64,000 bases of DNA from Nostoc sp. CHAB 5834 (GTDB lineage: Bacteria > Cyanobacteriota > Cyanobacteriia > Cyanobacteriales > Nostocaceae), in the NCBI GenBank assembly GCA_020829485.1, contig JAIVFU010000009.1:62001-126000 (forward strand), given 5' to 3'. Made by a program: the position numbers and the translations under genes. This document shows positions 16,293 through 26,056 of this stretch, piece by piece; positions within the stretch are counted from its first letter, which is position 1, and each line of letters starts with the position of its first letter. The notes under the pieces are model-generated. The model did no database searches, was not told where the DNA came from, and saw nothing but the letters and a program-made list of their open reading frames with translations.

Positions 16293-16682
16293 CTACTCCC
16301 CTTCTACTTGTGCGCGATACTCATCTGCTGTCAAGGCATCCTCAACTTCATCAGGGTCATTGACGCGCACTTTCAAAAACCACCCTTCTCCGTAGGGGTC
16401 TTCTGACACATCTTCGGGAGAATTAATTAAAGCTTCATTGCGTTCTATAACTGTGCCTGTTACTGGTGAATTCAGTTCTTCCACGGCTTTCACTGATTCG
16501 ATTGTGCCAAAGTTTTCTCCTCTAGTAAGAGCGTCGCCAATTTCTGGCAGTTCTAAAAAGACGATATCGCCCAATTCATGTACAGCGAATTCAGTAATAC
16601 CAATGGTGGCAATTTCACCATCTATTCGCACGTATTCATGAGAATCTAGGTATCTGAAATCTTGAGGATATTCAAAAGACAT
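16293..16682 (-). CDS. gcvH: Glycine cleavage system H protein
   Basis: A 129-residue lipoyl carrier that shuttles the aminomethyl group between GcvP, GcvT and dihydrolipoamide dehydrogenase. The lipoylation site is Lys65 in [16 protein letters not shown], the standard position. The N-terminus ([20 protein letters not shown]) and C-terminus ([16 protein letters not shown]) fit the family over the full usual length. The ATG at 16682 has a good AGGAG ribosome-binding site seven to ten bases upstream. It is the middle gene of gcvT-gcvH-gcvP, 125 bases after gcvT. Confidence 0.97.
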   Translation of the reverse strand: MSFEYPQDFRYLDSHEYVRIDGEIATIGITEFAVHELGDIVFLELPEIGDALTRGENFGTIESVKAVEELNSPVTGTVIERNEALINSPEDVSEDPYGEGWFLKVRVNDPDEVEDALTADEYRAQVEGE

Positions 16683-16807
16683 ATCACTTCCTCTCCTTTA
16701 TCAAAAAAATTATTGTCCCAACAGTCATCAAAGCCATATCTGGTAATGAACCTTACTGTAGATTGACTAACTCACAACACATTATTCCTCAAAAACCTCG
16801 ACGCTTA

Positions 16808-17944
16808 TCAGTTGGCAACACGAATTTTTGACCGATAAAAAGGACGTTTAACTACAACTCCTGGGTAAGCTTTACCGCGAATTTCGACTTCTAGCTGTTG
16901 ACCGATGGTTGCTAATTGAGTAGGAACGTAAGCTAAGGCAATGGGATAACCAAGTGTAGGCGACAGAGTGCCACTGGAAATTTCTCCCACAACTTTACCT
17001 GCTGATAACACTTGATAGCCGTGACGAGCAATGTTGCGTCCTTGGGTTTGCAAACCCACCAATCGGCGCTGCACTCCAGTGGCTTTTTGCTGTGCTAAAA
17101 TTTCCCGACCAATAAATTCGCCTTTGGTATCTAAATGAACTAGCCACCCCAAACCTGCTTCTAAAGGTGTGATGGTGTCATCGATATCTTGTCCGTAAAG
17201 TGCCATCGCCGCTTCTAGCCGCAGAGTGTCTCTGGCACCGAGTCCACAGGGGATAACACCAGCATTATGGAGACTTCGCCATAATGCTAGCGCCACATCC
17301 GGGTCTACCATCACCTCAAAGCCATCTTCTCCGGTGTAACCTGTGCGGGCAAGGAAAGCAGGTTTACCTAGTAGGGTTGCTTTTAAATGTCCGAAGGCTT
17401 TGATTGGTTGTAAGTCTTCTTCCACTAAGGGCTGGAGGTATTTAATTGCTTTTGGCCCTTGCACGGCAATTAAGGCTTTATCTGGTGAAAGGTCTTGGAA
17501 TTGCACTTTATCCAAGTCAAGGTGTTGCAATAGCCATGCTTTATCTTTAGCAGAGGTTGCCGCATTGACGATGATGAATGCCTTTTGTATACCAATGGTG
17601 TCTTCACCTTGGTAATAAACAATGATATCGTCAATAATTCCGGCTTGGGGATTTAACAATACCGTGTATTGCGCTTGAGCGGGTTGCAAACGACTCAAGT
17701 CTGAAGGCACTAGAGGCTGGAGTTGGGAAATGAGGTTTTTACCTTGGAGGGTAAATTTGCCCATGTGGGAAATATCGAACATTCCGGCTGTATTTCTTAC
17801 AGCTTCGTGTTCGCGGCTAATGCCACTAAATTGCACAGGCATTTCCCAACCGCCAAAGGTGGTAAAGCGTGCTTTAAGTTCTACACCCAGTTGATATAAA
17901 GGGGTTCGCGCCAGAGATTGGGCGTTGTCTTCTTGATTAGCCAC
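16808..17944 (-). CDS. gcvT: Aminomethyltransferase, T-protein
   Basis: A 378-residue tetrahydrofolate-dependent T-protein. It releases ammonia from the aminomethyl-lipoyl arm of GcvH and forms methylene-tetrahydrofolate. It shows TPLYQLGVELKARFTTFGGWEMPVQF, MFDISHMGKF, ALIAVQGPKA, ARTGYTGEDGFE and PCGLGARDTLRLEAAMALYG, covering the folate site and the conserved Asp. The start is a GTG at 17944. It is the promoter-proximal gene of gcvTHP. I looked upstream (17945-18195) for a tandem glycine riboswitch and saw only low-complexity repeats. Confidence 0.95.
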   Translation of the reverse strand: MANQEDNAQSLARTPLYQLGVELKARFTTFGGWEMPVQFSGISREHEAVRNTAGMFDISHMGKFTLQGKNLISQLQPLVPSDLSRLQPAQAQYTVLLNPQAGIIDDIIVYYQGEDTIGIQKAFIIVNAATSAKDKAWLLQHLDLDKVQFQDLSPDKALIAVQGPKAIKYLQPLVEEDLQPIKAFGHLKATLLGKPAFLARTGYTGEDGFEVMVDPDVALALWRSLHNAGVIPCGLGARDTLRLEAAMALYGQDIDDTITPLEAGLGWLVHLDTKGEFIGREILAQQKATGVQRRLVGLQTQGRNIARHGYQVLSAGKVVGEISSGTLSPTLGYPIALAYVPTQLATIGQQLEVEIRGKAYPGVVVKRPFYRSKIRVAN

Positions 17945-18023
17945 AGGTAATTTTGCGATCGCACCTCAACATCTATAATCCTACGAGATGCTTTCTGGTT
18001 TGACAGTCTTATGTATTGAATTT

Positions 18024-18064
18024 AGTCATTGGTCATTGGTCATTAGTCATTAGTCACATTAGTC
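18024..18064. repeat. Heptamer tandem repeat (GTCATTR)n upstream of gcvT
   Basis: Five or so copies of GTCATTG/GTCATTA run together. The same heptamer reappears at 23676-23742 and 40887-40905. Next to it (18075-18135) is a CTCCCCTGC-type pyrimidine run. Confidence 0.85.
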
Positions 18065-18195
18065 ATTAGTTATTCTCCCCCTGCCTCCCCTGCCTCCCCT
18101 GCTCCCTCATCTCCCTCATCTCCCCACTCCCTTGTCCCCTTCTGTAAGCTTTAATAGTTAATGGTGCAAGTGTTGAGATTTATTAAGAAGACATT

Positions 18196-18693
18196 ATGAA
18201 ATATTGGCGACTGTTAGCTAGCTTTGTCTTAGCGATGGTTCTTTTTTGGTTTCCCCTATCGGCACAAGCTGCAAGTTCTTCCAGTATTACCCGTTCTGTG
18301 GGTAATGATGAACTCAAGGGCAAGGATTACTCTGGTCAAAGTTTAGTTGGTACTGAGTTTACCAATATCAAATTAGAGAATGCTAATTTTAGGAATGCTG
18401 ACTTACGTGGTGTCGTGTTTAACGGTACTCTGCTGGAGGGAGTAAATCTGCATGGTGCTGATTTTAGTGAAGGCATAGCCTATCTAACAAAGTTTAAAGA
18501 TGCTGATTTAAGCGATGCTGTGTTGACTGATGCCATGATGCTGCGTTCTATTTTTGATGATGTAAATGTCACAGATGCTGATTTTACGAATGCAATTTTA
18601 GATGGGACGCAAGTGAAAAAACTTTGTGTTAAAGCAAGTGGTGTTAATTCTAAAACTGGTGTAAATACTCGCCAGTCTTTAGGATGTAAGTAG
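18196..18693 (+). CDS. Secreted (probably thylakoid-lumenal) pentapeptide-repeat protein
   Basis: A 165-residue protein. Residues 1-26 form a clear Sec signal peptide (basic start, hydrophobic [16 protein letters not shown], cleavage after SAQA). The mature part carries about 13 pentapeptide units of the A(D/N)Lxx type: [20 protein letters not shown] then [12 protein letters not shown] and so on. The C-terminal piece [17 protein letters not shown] has two cysteines that could form a disulfide. The layout is like plant lumenal proteins TL17/TL20.3 and their cyanobacterial relatives, whose role is unclear. ATG at 18196. Confidence 0.85.
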   Translation: MKYWRLLASFVLAMVLFWFPLSAQAASSSSITRSVGNDELKGKDYSGQSLVGTEFTNIKLENANFRNADLRGVVFNGTLLEGVNLHGADFSEGIAYLTKFKDADLSDAVLTDAMMLRSIFDDVNVTDADFTNAILDGTQVKKLCVKASGVNSKTGVNTRQSLGCK

Positions 18694-18869
18694 AATCTAT
18701 CCCCTTCTTTGCTAGTGGAGAGGGGGATAGATTTTAACTAATTACGAATTACGAATTAGGCGCAGCGATGTCTAACGACAAGCCGCTGACGCTCCAACTC
18801 TTGGAGACGCTGCGCGAACGTCGCTACCGCTTCTCTACGAGAGGCTTCGCCAACGCTAATGCGTCTACG

Positions 18870-20762
18870 CTAGTGATATGCTTCTCTTAAAAAGCTGGCA
18901 TAATTTGCCCGAATTATCATAGTAGTAGGATGACTTACACCTAAAGTTTGTTCACAAATTTTCAAAGCTTGCTCAAATAAAGGTTTGGCTTTCCTGTAGC
19001 GTCTTATATTACGGTAGAGTGCTGCCAGATTGTTCAGACTAATGGCGACATCAGGATGATTATCTCCGAGCAAGCGTTTACTCACTTCTAAAGCTTCTTG
19101 ATACAAGGGTTCGGCTTTGGTGTAGCGTTCTGTAGATTCGTAGAGTTGTGCTAAATTATTCAGGCTAGTGGCGACATCAAGATGGTTCTCTCCCAGCAAG
19201 CGTTTTCTCAGTTCTAAAGCTTTTCTAAGCAAGGGTTCAGCTTTGCTGTAGCGTCCTGTATAACAGTACAATGCTGCTAAATTGTTCAGGGTAGTGGCGA
19301 CATGGGGGTGTTCTTCTCCCACTAAGCGATTCCACAGTTTCAAAGCTTGCTGATACAAAGGTTCGGCTTGGTTATAGCGTCCTATCGATTCATAGAGTAA
19401 TGCTAAATAGCTTAGGATAGTGGCAACATCAGGATGTTCTTCTCCCAGCAGGCGTTTTCTCAGTTTTAAAGCTTGGTGATACAGAGGTTCGGCTTCGCTG
19501 TAACGTCCTGTAGAATCGTAAAGTTGTGCTAAATTATTTAGGCTAGTGGCGACATCAAGATGGTTCTCTCCTAGCAGCTGTTTTCTCAGTTTTAAAGCTT
19601 GCTGATATAAAGTTTCAGCTTCGCTGTAACGTCCTGTAGATTTGTAAAATTCTGCTAAATTGTTTAAACTAGCAGCGACATCAGTATGTTCTAAACCAAG
19701 ACGATTTTGAGTTACTTCTATACACTTTTGCAGCCAAGATTCTGCTTGCTGATAAAGTTCTTGACCTTGATAAAACCAGGCTAATTTGGTAAACAGAGTA
19801 ATTAGATTTTCATCGCCTACATACTGAGATAGGTGGGTTGCAACTTCTATAATGTGCGGGATATGTGGAGTGAGGTTGAGAATATCTTCAGGGTTAGGCT
19901 GTTGCGGAATTAGCTTTGCTACCTCTAACATCATCGCTGCAAAATTAGTTTTTGCTTCATCTGCCTCATTTGACTTATCCAACTTCATTTGAAAAAGTTG
20001 CCGAATGAGAGGATTTAGACAATAAATTCCTTTACTTTTCTGTTGTAGCAAATGCAATTCTAGTAAATCAGCTATGGCTTTCTGCCAAAGTTCTTGCTTT
20101 TTGTTATCTTCTATTGTCTCAAGAGATAAGGGAATGTCAGCTAATGCACACAAACTTAGCAAACAGCCAAAGCTCTGTGTATTTTCATCCAACTGTTCCC
20201 AATTTAATTCAAAAGCTTCAGCTACACCGTATTCATAAGACATCAATGAGTTAGCATTGACTACTGCTTCATCTTCCACTCGCTTTTTCTCTAGCCGCTT
20301 CAGTAGTGTTTCCAGAGGCAAATCTGGTATTTTATCCAGATGTCGCCCTACTAACTCTAACGCTAAAGGTGAATATCCCAAAAATTTACAAATTCTTCTC
20401 GCAACCCAAGGTTTTTGTTGCAGTCGTTCCCGATCCACTAGCGTTTTTAATAATTTCATCGCCGCCAATGGTTTGAGGACATCCAATCCGCTATTATATT
20501 TCGCTCTCAGGTAAGCTTGTAACGTTTCTAGTTTGTCCCGATTGTTAGAAATGGCTAACTCAGGATAACTCTGAGCGAACTTTTCATATATCTCACCTAT
20601 CCACTTTTTAAAAGCAGCAACATCAACGTTTAATTCACTGAGAAGTTTAGCTTCATTTTTACCTAAATTTTCATTATTATAATACTTTAGAAAAGCTGCT
20701 GTTTGCTCTAGAGATAAGTTATGAGTAGCAGCTTCTTTGGCTAGAAAATTAGCCCATTGCAT
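18870..20762 (-). CDS. NB-ARC-like regulatory protein without P-loop, fused to TPR repeats
   Basis: A 630-residue protein in three parts. The first 95 residues (MQWANFLAKEAATHNLSLEQ...) resemble the N-terminal helical domain of cyanobacterial STAND proteins. Residues about 95-270 keep the second half of an NB-ARC module: the GLPLAL-like GYSPLALELVGRHL and the winged-helix segment AFELNWEQLDENTQSFGCLLSLCALADIPLSL. Residues about 330-615 are six to seven 42-residue kinesin-light-chain TPRs (EHPDVATTLNNLAALYCYTG). The P-loop and Walker B that should come between parts one and two are missing, about 100-150 residues. It should therefore not bind ATP like its relatives. ATG at 20762. Confidence 0.8.
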   Translation of the reverse strand: MQWANFLAKEAATHNLSLEQTAAFLKYYNNENLGKNEAKLLSELNVDVAAFKKWIGEIYEKFAQSYPELAISNNRDKLETLQAYLRAKYNSGLDVLKPLAAMKLLKTLVDRERLQQKPWVARRICKFLGYSPLALELVGRHLDKIPDLPLETLLKRLEKKRVEDEAVVNANSLMSYEYGVAEAFELNWEQLDENTQSFGCLLSLCALADIPLSLETIEDNKKQELWQKAIADLLELHLLQQKSKGIYCLNPLIRQLFQMKLDKSNEADEAKTNFAAMMLEVAKLIPQQPNPEDILNLTPHIPHIIEVATHLSQYVGDENLITLFTKLAWFYQGQELYQQAESWLQKCIEVTQNRLGLEHTDVAASLNNLAEFYKSTGRYSEAETLYQQALKLRKQLLGENHLDVATSLNNLAQLYDSTGRYSEAEPLYHQALKLRKRLLGEEHPDVATILSYLALLYESIGRYNQAEPLYQQALKLWNRLVGEEHPHVATTLNNLAALYCYTGRYSKAEPLLRKALELRKRLLGENHLDVATSLNNLAQLYESTERYTKAEPLYQEALEVSKRLLGDNHPDVAISLNNLAALYRNIRRYRKAKPLFEQALKICEQTLGVSHPTTMIIRANYASFLREAYH

Positions 20763-21137
20763 AAACAGTTTATAATGTTTATCTTTGATTATACTTTGTC
20801 TCTATTTGAAAATTTATTCTCTTTGGGAGAGAAATAACGTTTGTATAGAAACATTTAAAAGCAATGGCTTGCCTTTAGGGATTGCTATTTGAGCCTGTGA
20901 ACCTCAAGTTTCAAGTTTGAGAATCGAACCGCAGAGGACGCAGAGGGCGCAAAGAAGAGACAACAGGGAAGCGATCGCTGCTAAAATTTGAACTACACTG
21001 TGGTTTTGTGAAAGGGTGCGATCGTTAGCAATAAAACCAAGACGATTTTCTGCTACCTCTTTACATAGACATCTATTCCCTGTACAGATAACCAGCAAAG
21101 CCCACTTTGATAATTCTCCAAGTGCTGTTTTGCGTAT

Positions 21138-21251
21138 TGGATAGGGAGTTCAGTTCTTGTAGGGTGGGCATCTTGCCCGGCTTTGCCTACGGGCGGGCGA
21201 GACGCTCACCCCACAAGAAGTAGTTGAGTATTTTTTTATTTGGAAGTCCCT
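21138..21251. repeat. GGGACTTCC-family element, right-end copy
   Basis: From TTCTTGTAGGGTGGGCATCT to GGAAGTCCC it matches the right two thirds of the element at 4426-4548, including the central hairpin and the conserved GAAGTAGTTGAGTATTTTTT. The left inverted end is absent. Confidence 0.7.
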
Positions 21252-21287
21252 TGGCAAAGACAAATTCTTCGCTTCGTTGCTATCCCG

Positions 21288-21392
21288 CCTCGGAATCAAT
21301 TCCGAGGCTAATAGCTTAAGTCCGTTTTAACGGACTAAATTTTAGTTAATTTCAGTCAGTTCTAACTGACTTGTGCTGTTAACCTGCGAATT
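21288..21392. repeat. Structured intergenic repeat with three stem-loops
   Basis: Three perfect hairpins follow one another: CCTCGGAAT/ATTCCGAGG, AGTCCGTT/AACGGACT and AGTCAGTT/AACTGACT. The order and linker (GGCTAATAGC) match the left part of the element at 10130-10545, where the stems are CCTCAGAAT/ATTCTGAGG and AGTCGTCT/AGACGACT. The stems differ but still pair. The rest of the spacer 20763-21442 holds no gene. An apparent 64-codon minus frame at 20904-21098 crosses a GCAGAGGACGCAGAGG repeat. Confidence 0.75.
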
Positions 21393-21436
21393 GAATCGCA
21401 CGCGGGCTGAAGGTATTGCCCATAACTTGAGCTTTT

Positions 21437-21660
21437 GAGCCTTTGAACCTGAACGTTGAGCCTTTTTACTCGAACGTTGAGCCTTTGAACCTGAACGTTG
21501 AGCCTTTTTACTCGAACGTTGAGCCTTTGAACCTGAACGTTGAGCCTTTTTACTCGAACGTCGAGCCTTTTTACTCGAACGTCGAGCCTTTTTACTTGAA
21601 CGTCGAGCCTTTTTACTCGAACGTCGAGTCTTTTTACTCGAACGTTGAGTCTTTGAACCT
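21437..21660. repeat. Tandem array, 21-bp unit, about eleven copies
   Basis: Units such as CGTTGAGCCTTTTTACTCGAA and CGTTGAGCCTTTGAACCTGAA alternate, then become uniform. In one frame (21443-21739) the array reads as repeated NVEPFYS/NVEPLNL heptapeptides. The period of 21 keeps the frame open, there is no ribosome-binding site and the ATG-less start is weak, so I treat it as non-coding. Confidence 0.9.
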
Positions 21661-21730
21661 CAAATTTGGGATTTGGTACTCAAAACAGTCAGGTAAATAC
21701 TGTATTTATTATGCCTTCTGCCTTCTTAAA

Positions 21731-23686
21731 CTAAGGTGACTGATTTAACACCCACTTCAACCACTGCCCCAAGGAACTTACAACATTCAACCTTTGAACT
21801 CCAGTAGCACGGGCGGCGGCGAGTCCATCAACAGCGACTAATGCGGCGTATTGCAAGCCCAAGAAACTATCAACGGCGGCATAAGGGCCACCTAAAGTTA
21901 TAGCCCCGGCAGCATACATTTGACCTCTATCACTACGCATTTCTACTAATTCAAAATTGTTCGCTACAGCCAGTCGCCCCAAGTCATTCACTGGGAGGTT
22001 GTAATGTTTCACTAAATCTGCTATCAGAGGATTAGCATCTACCTTGGCATCCAGTCCAGTAGCGTCAACAATAAAGTCAGCTAGCAATTTCATTTCCCCT
22101 AAGTTTTGTTCTCGGATACGGGTAATAGTGCGGTTTTGGGCATCTCGTTCTACATCCAGAACCTCACCGAAGGTAATTTGATACCAGCCTTCGCTTAACC
22201 CTTGAGCAGTAATTTGCTGCCAGTCTTGGCGGTTGGCGGTGGTAGTTCCACCCCAGTCTGCTAGTAAACGTTTGCGTTCATCGGGAGGCGCTTTTTCTAA
22301 CATTGCCCGGAGTTCGCCGCCCCAACAAGCTTTCGGCCAGTTAAAGGGTTGAAATTCGTAATGATTTTTGACTAAGCGCTGAGTATTTTGAAATTTGTTA
22401 CCTTGAGGTTTTGGCGATCGCATTAAATGCAAAACTGCAATATTCCGATTTCGTTTTCTTGCTTCATAAATGCGCTGCACAATCCGCGAAGCCACAATTC
22501 CCCGCCCCCGAATCAATACCGTACCACCTTGTTGTTCTAGTTGCTCATAAACATGATCGTGTGCTTCATAAGCATTGACTACAGATTTAAAATCTTGATA
22601 TTTTTCCCTATAAGCTTGCAAATCTGGGAGAAACTGAATTGCTGGATACCCGGTAGCTAAATGTAAATAACGACTAACTAAAAAAGCATAATTTCCTGGA
22701 GCGCGAGAATAGGCTATACAATATCTGCCATCATCAGTTTTGCGAATTCCCCTAACTCGCCCATAGCGATATATTTGATTCCAGCCAATGCGCTTCGCCT
22801 CCCTATCTATGGAATCAAAGACATTACCCGCACGAGGAGTATAAGTTTCGGCAAATGTTGGTTCAGCAAAGACTTGCCACAAATATTTGAATGCTGAATT
22901 TATTTGTCCGTTGCCGAAATCGTGCCAAGCCTCACGCAAGGCATAACTAGGCCAGCCCCAAATATTATCAGGACAAGAGTCAGAATTAGAACGCAATCTT
23001 TCATATAAGGGAATTTGCGAATTCAAACAAAGGCGCTTGTAACGAGCGTAAGGTTCCGCCTCTAATCCCAAAGCCACAATTTTGTCAGCACGTACACCAC
23101 TAATTCGCAGCAAATCAGCCCAAACAAAGCTACCCAATCCCGCCCCGATCGCTAGATAATCAGATTCATCTACTGGTAATCCTGTAGCATGAAGTGTTTG
23201 CACAGCGACATTTTGTGCCTGAAACGCTAACGGTGGGAAATTTCTCGTCAAGGGCGTTAACGGCTGGGCTACAGGCAAGGTGGGGTCTGGAAGATTGGTA
23301 TTTGCGTTGAAGTGAATCGTTGAAGGAGGGCTGGTATCTGGTGCGGGTACGTTAACACCAAAGGTCACTGTTATTAAATAGGGGCCAATTTGTAATGTAT
23401 CGCCATTAGCCAGAACACTGCGCGTTTGTGGTTGACCGTTGACATATACACCGTTAACGCTGCCTTGATCAATCACTACTAAATGGTCTTGTTCCCAGTC
23501 AATTAGGGCATGGTAGCGAGAAACTTCGTTACTGTTAAGCAGCATCCGAGAAACCCGGACTCCCCTAAGTTCAGCAGGTAAACGAGCAAATTCTCGACCA
23601 AAAGCGATCGGCATATTCAACCTTGGTTGCCGCCGTTCACCTGTCGCTGGTTCTTCCCAACTCAATTGGATTTGTTCATTAGTCAT
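21731..23686 (-). CDS. FHA domain fused to an FAD/NAD(P)-binding oxidoreductase-like module
   Basis: A 651-residue protein. Residues about 25-110 form a forkhead-associated domain (PIAFGREF, SNEVSRYHALIDW, IDQGSVNGVYVNG), which binds phosphothreonine. After a Pro-rich linker, YLAIGAGLGSFVWADLLRIS (about 175) is a Rossmann-like nucleotide motif. A later Rossmann stretch GGTVLIRGRGIVASRIVQRI and ADFIVDATGLDAKVD with YAAGAITLGGPYAAVDSFLGLQYAA are typical of flavin-dependent NAD(P)H oxidoreductases. The substrate is unknown. The fusion would let a phosphorylated partner recruit a redox enzyme. The ATG at 23686 lies inside an ATGACTA heptamer repeat. The next upstream gene is also an FHA protein, 131 bases away. 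Confidence 0.8.
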   Translation of the reverse strand: MTNEQIQLSWEEPATGERRQPRLNMPIAFGREFARLPAELRGVRVSRMLLNSNEVSRYHALIDWEQDHLVVIDQGSVNGVYVNGQPQTRSVLANGDTLQIGPYLITVTFGVNVPAPDTSPPSTIHFNANTNLPDPTLPVAQPLTPLTRNFPPLAFQAQNVAVQTLHATGLPVDESDYLAIGAGLGSFVWADLLRISGVRADKIVALGLEAEPYARYKRLCLNSQIPLYERLRSNSDSCPDNIWGWPSYALREAWHDFGNGQINSAFKYLWQVFAEPTFAETYTPRAGNVFDSIDREAKRIGWNQIYRYGRVRGIRKTDDGRYCIAYSRAPGNYAFLVSRYLHLATGYPAIQFLPDLQAYREKYQDFKSVVNAYEAHDHVYEQLEQQGGTVLIRGRGIVASRIVQRIYEARKRNRNIAVLHLMRSPKPQGNKFQNTQRLVKNHYEFQPFNWPKACWGGELRAMLEKAPPDERKRLLADWGGTTTANRQDWQQITAQGLSEGWYQITFGEVLDVERDAQNRTITRIREQNLGEMKLLADFIVDATGLDAKVDANPLIADLVKHYNLPVNDLGRLAVANNFELVEMRSDRGQMYAAGAITLGGPYAAVDSFLGLQYAALVAVDGLAAARATGVQRLNVVSSLGQWLKWVLNQSP

Positions 23687-23742
23687 TAGTCATTAGTCAT
23701 TTGTCATTTGTCATTGGTCATTTGTCATCTGTCATTTGTCAT
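23676..23742. repeat. Heptamer tandem repeat (GTCATTN)n covering the FHA-oxidoreductase start codon
   Basis: Nine or so units of GTCATTA/GTCATTT/GTCATTG run from within the first codons of the minus-strand gene to 23742. They are followed by a CTCCCTCATCCCC-type run to 23818. Confidence 0.9.
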
Positions 23743-23787
23743 GATTATTTTCCTTATCCCCCTCATCCCCCTCATCTCCCTCATCCC

Positions 23788-24336
<549 letters not shown>

Positions 24337-24443
24337 TGTTCTAACTTCGTAAATCGTATTTAGCTACTTCAACTTCTTTCTGTGCGATTCTTAACACGCT
24401 TGAGTCGGTGCAAGCAAGTATTTAAAAAAAATTTCAACAAGAT

Positions 24444-25109
24444 TTATTTAGCCGACGCTAATTTATCAGCAATGCGTGTAGTTTCTGGTAGGCGATATTT
24501 GGGCGTGCAGCGTAATACATAGTCAATCGCCGTAGGTAAACTAATTCGATGACCACTGGAGATGTAGAGAGGTTTTACTCCTGTGCGCGATCGCAAAACT
24601 GCCCCAACTGTTTCACCTTTATATATAAGTGGTTGGCTGCTGCCTTTTGTTTCTGGCAATTCCTCATACTTACCTACTAACCTGGACTTGGCTACACCAA
24701 TTGTCGGCATATCTATAAGTAACCCTAAATGGCTAGCTATACCCAATCTGCGAGGATGGGCAATTCCTTGACCATCACACAGGATAATATCTGGTGTTGT
24801 TTGAATTTTCTCTAGGGCATCGAGAACAGCTGGAATTTCCCGAAATGACAGGAACCCAGGAACATAAGGAAAGGTTGTAGGGCGGTGTGCTAGGCTTGTT
24901 TCGATTACTTGCAAATCAGGAAAACTCAGTACTGCCACAGCTGCACGGCTAATGGTTCCATCAGCTTCAAAACCCATATCCACTCCAGCAACGTACTGGA
25001 TAGGTTCTTGGAGTTGATCCTCAGTAATTACTTGATATCGCAGCTTTTCTTGGATAACTATGGCTTCCTCTAGAGTCGAAGGCCAAGCATGATCTCGATA
25101 AAATTTCAT
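24444..25109 (-). CDS. nfi: Endonuclease V
   Basis: A 221-residue deoxyinosine-repair nuclease. It nicks DNA one phosphodiester 3' of inosine. The catalytic set is present: Asp44 in AGVDMGF, Glu91 after FPYVPGFLSFRE, Asp112 and His118 in CDGQGIAHPRR, then GVAKS and VLRSRTGVKPLYISSGHR. It is almost the same length as the E. coli enzyme. The ATG at 25109 gives the usual N-terminus. An in-frame start at 25160 would add a hydrophobic stretch (LAITGLILISLIPIF) that the family does not have. Single gene, no operon partner. Confidence 0.93.
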   Translation of the reverse strand: MKFYRDHAWPSTLEEAIVIQEKLRYQVITEDQLQEPIQYVAGVDMGFEADGTISRAAVAVLSFPDLQVIETSLAHRPTTFPYVPGFLSFREIPAVLDALEKIQTTPDIILCDGQGIAHPRRLGIASHLGLLIDMPTIGVAKSRLVGKYEELPETKGSSQPLIYKGETVGAVLRSRTGVKPLYISSGHRISLPTAIDYVLRCTPKYRLPETTRIADKLASAK

Positions 25110-25349
25110 ATTGAAAATAGGAATTAAACTGATTAATATTAATCCTGTTATGGCAAGCACAAAAACAAGAGTTTTGGATGTTGATACAGGGAAAATATAT
25201 TTTTTGCAAAAGTCTGTGAATGACTATCTTTATCCTAGACATTTTAGCCTCGGTTATCTGATATCTTGCATCATAATGTTACTTAAGGCTGTCAAGAGGG
25301 AATCCTGAGAATATAAGTTTATTTTTTTAGATTTTCTCTTTTACTGGTT

Positions 25350-25871
25350 ATGACACAGCCAAATATTCTGGAACTTGCAAAACAGGGAGATGTACAGGCG
25401 ATCGCATCTCTAATGAACCGCCACCTACACCCCAAAGGGATTACCGCAAAAGTTGCCTTCCAAGACACTTGCTTGGAGGTAATACTAGAATCTGCCCAAG
25501 TACTAAATCAGCAAATTTTAGTTGCATTTATCCGCAAAGGGTTAACCGCTTTAGGGTCTGCATCTATTGAAATAGTGAAAGTTTACGGACAACAAACTGG
25601 TAAAGAGTTTCCAGCTTGGAGTAGAGAGTTTAATTTAGGCATAGCAGAAGCTGAACTAGAACCAGTAGACGATGAACACTCTTCTAGTAATCCTCAAAGT
25701 CTAACTATTTGTATTAACTTAAGCGGCGATACTGCACAAGGATTAACAAACCAAGATTTTGAATTTATTGCTAATCAAATCAGCAGTGATATTTTATCAT
25801 CTTGTAGTGAAGTTTTTATTCAAAAAGTAAGTATTAGTAATGGTAGTTCTGTAATTACAAAAGAACGTTAG
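25350..25871 (+). CDS. Conserved hypothetical protein, short member of a duplicated pair
   Basis: A 173-residue soluble protein. The first 95 residues (MTQPNILELAKQGDVQAIAS... to the KVYGQQTGK segment) are about 45-50 percent identical by eye to the start of the next gene, and the 25 bases before both ATGs are also alike. This N-terminal domain recurs in many cyanobacterial proteins of unknown function. The C-terminal part is unlike that of the next gene and is acidic. The pair looks like a tandem duplication followed by C-terminal replacement. ATG at 25350. Confidence 0.7.
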   Translation: MTQPNILELAKQGDVQAIASLMNRHLHPKGITAKVAFQDTCLEVILESAQVLNQQILVAFIRKGLTALGSASIEIVKVYGQQTGKEFPAWSREFNLGIAEAELEPVDDEHSSSNPQSLTICINLSGDTAQGLTNQDFEFIANQISSDILSSCSEVFIQKVSISNGSSVITKER

Positions 25872-26056
25872 GATTTAACTTACCTCATACATAGGTGCAG
25901 AAAAAGATTCTAAAATCGGAGTTTTTGCAAGAAATATAACCAATCCAACGAAATATTAAATATAGGACAATAAAATTTCTAAAAGTGTTGCTTTTGCTTA
26001 TAAATGGGGAACCCTAAGATAGAAGATATTTTCTTAGGTTTTCGGATTTATTGGTT

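Noticed and set aside
17945..18195. Possible glycine riboswitch upstream of gcvT
   Set aside because: The spacer is made of heptamer and pyrimidine repeats; no tandem aptamer pattern was seen.
20921..20945. Possible tRNA T-arm (sequence like GGTTCGATTC on the minus strand)
   Set aside because: No cloverleaf can be drawn around it; it is part of a dispersed repeat.
20904..21098. A 64-codon minus-strand frame
   Set aside because: It crosses a GCAGAGGACGCAGAGG-type repeat and its ALCVLCG residues are a product of that repeat.
21443..21739. A 98-codon frame of NVEPFYS heptapeptide repeats
   Set aside because: It arises because the repeat unit is 21 bp; the start is weak and no folded part is present.
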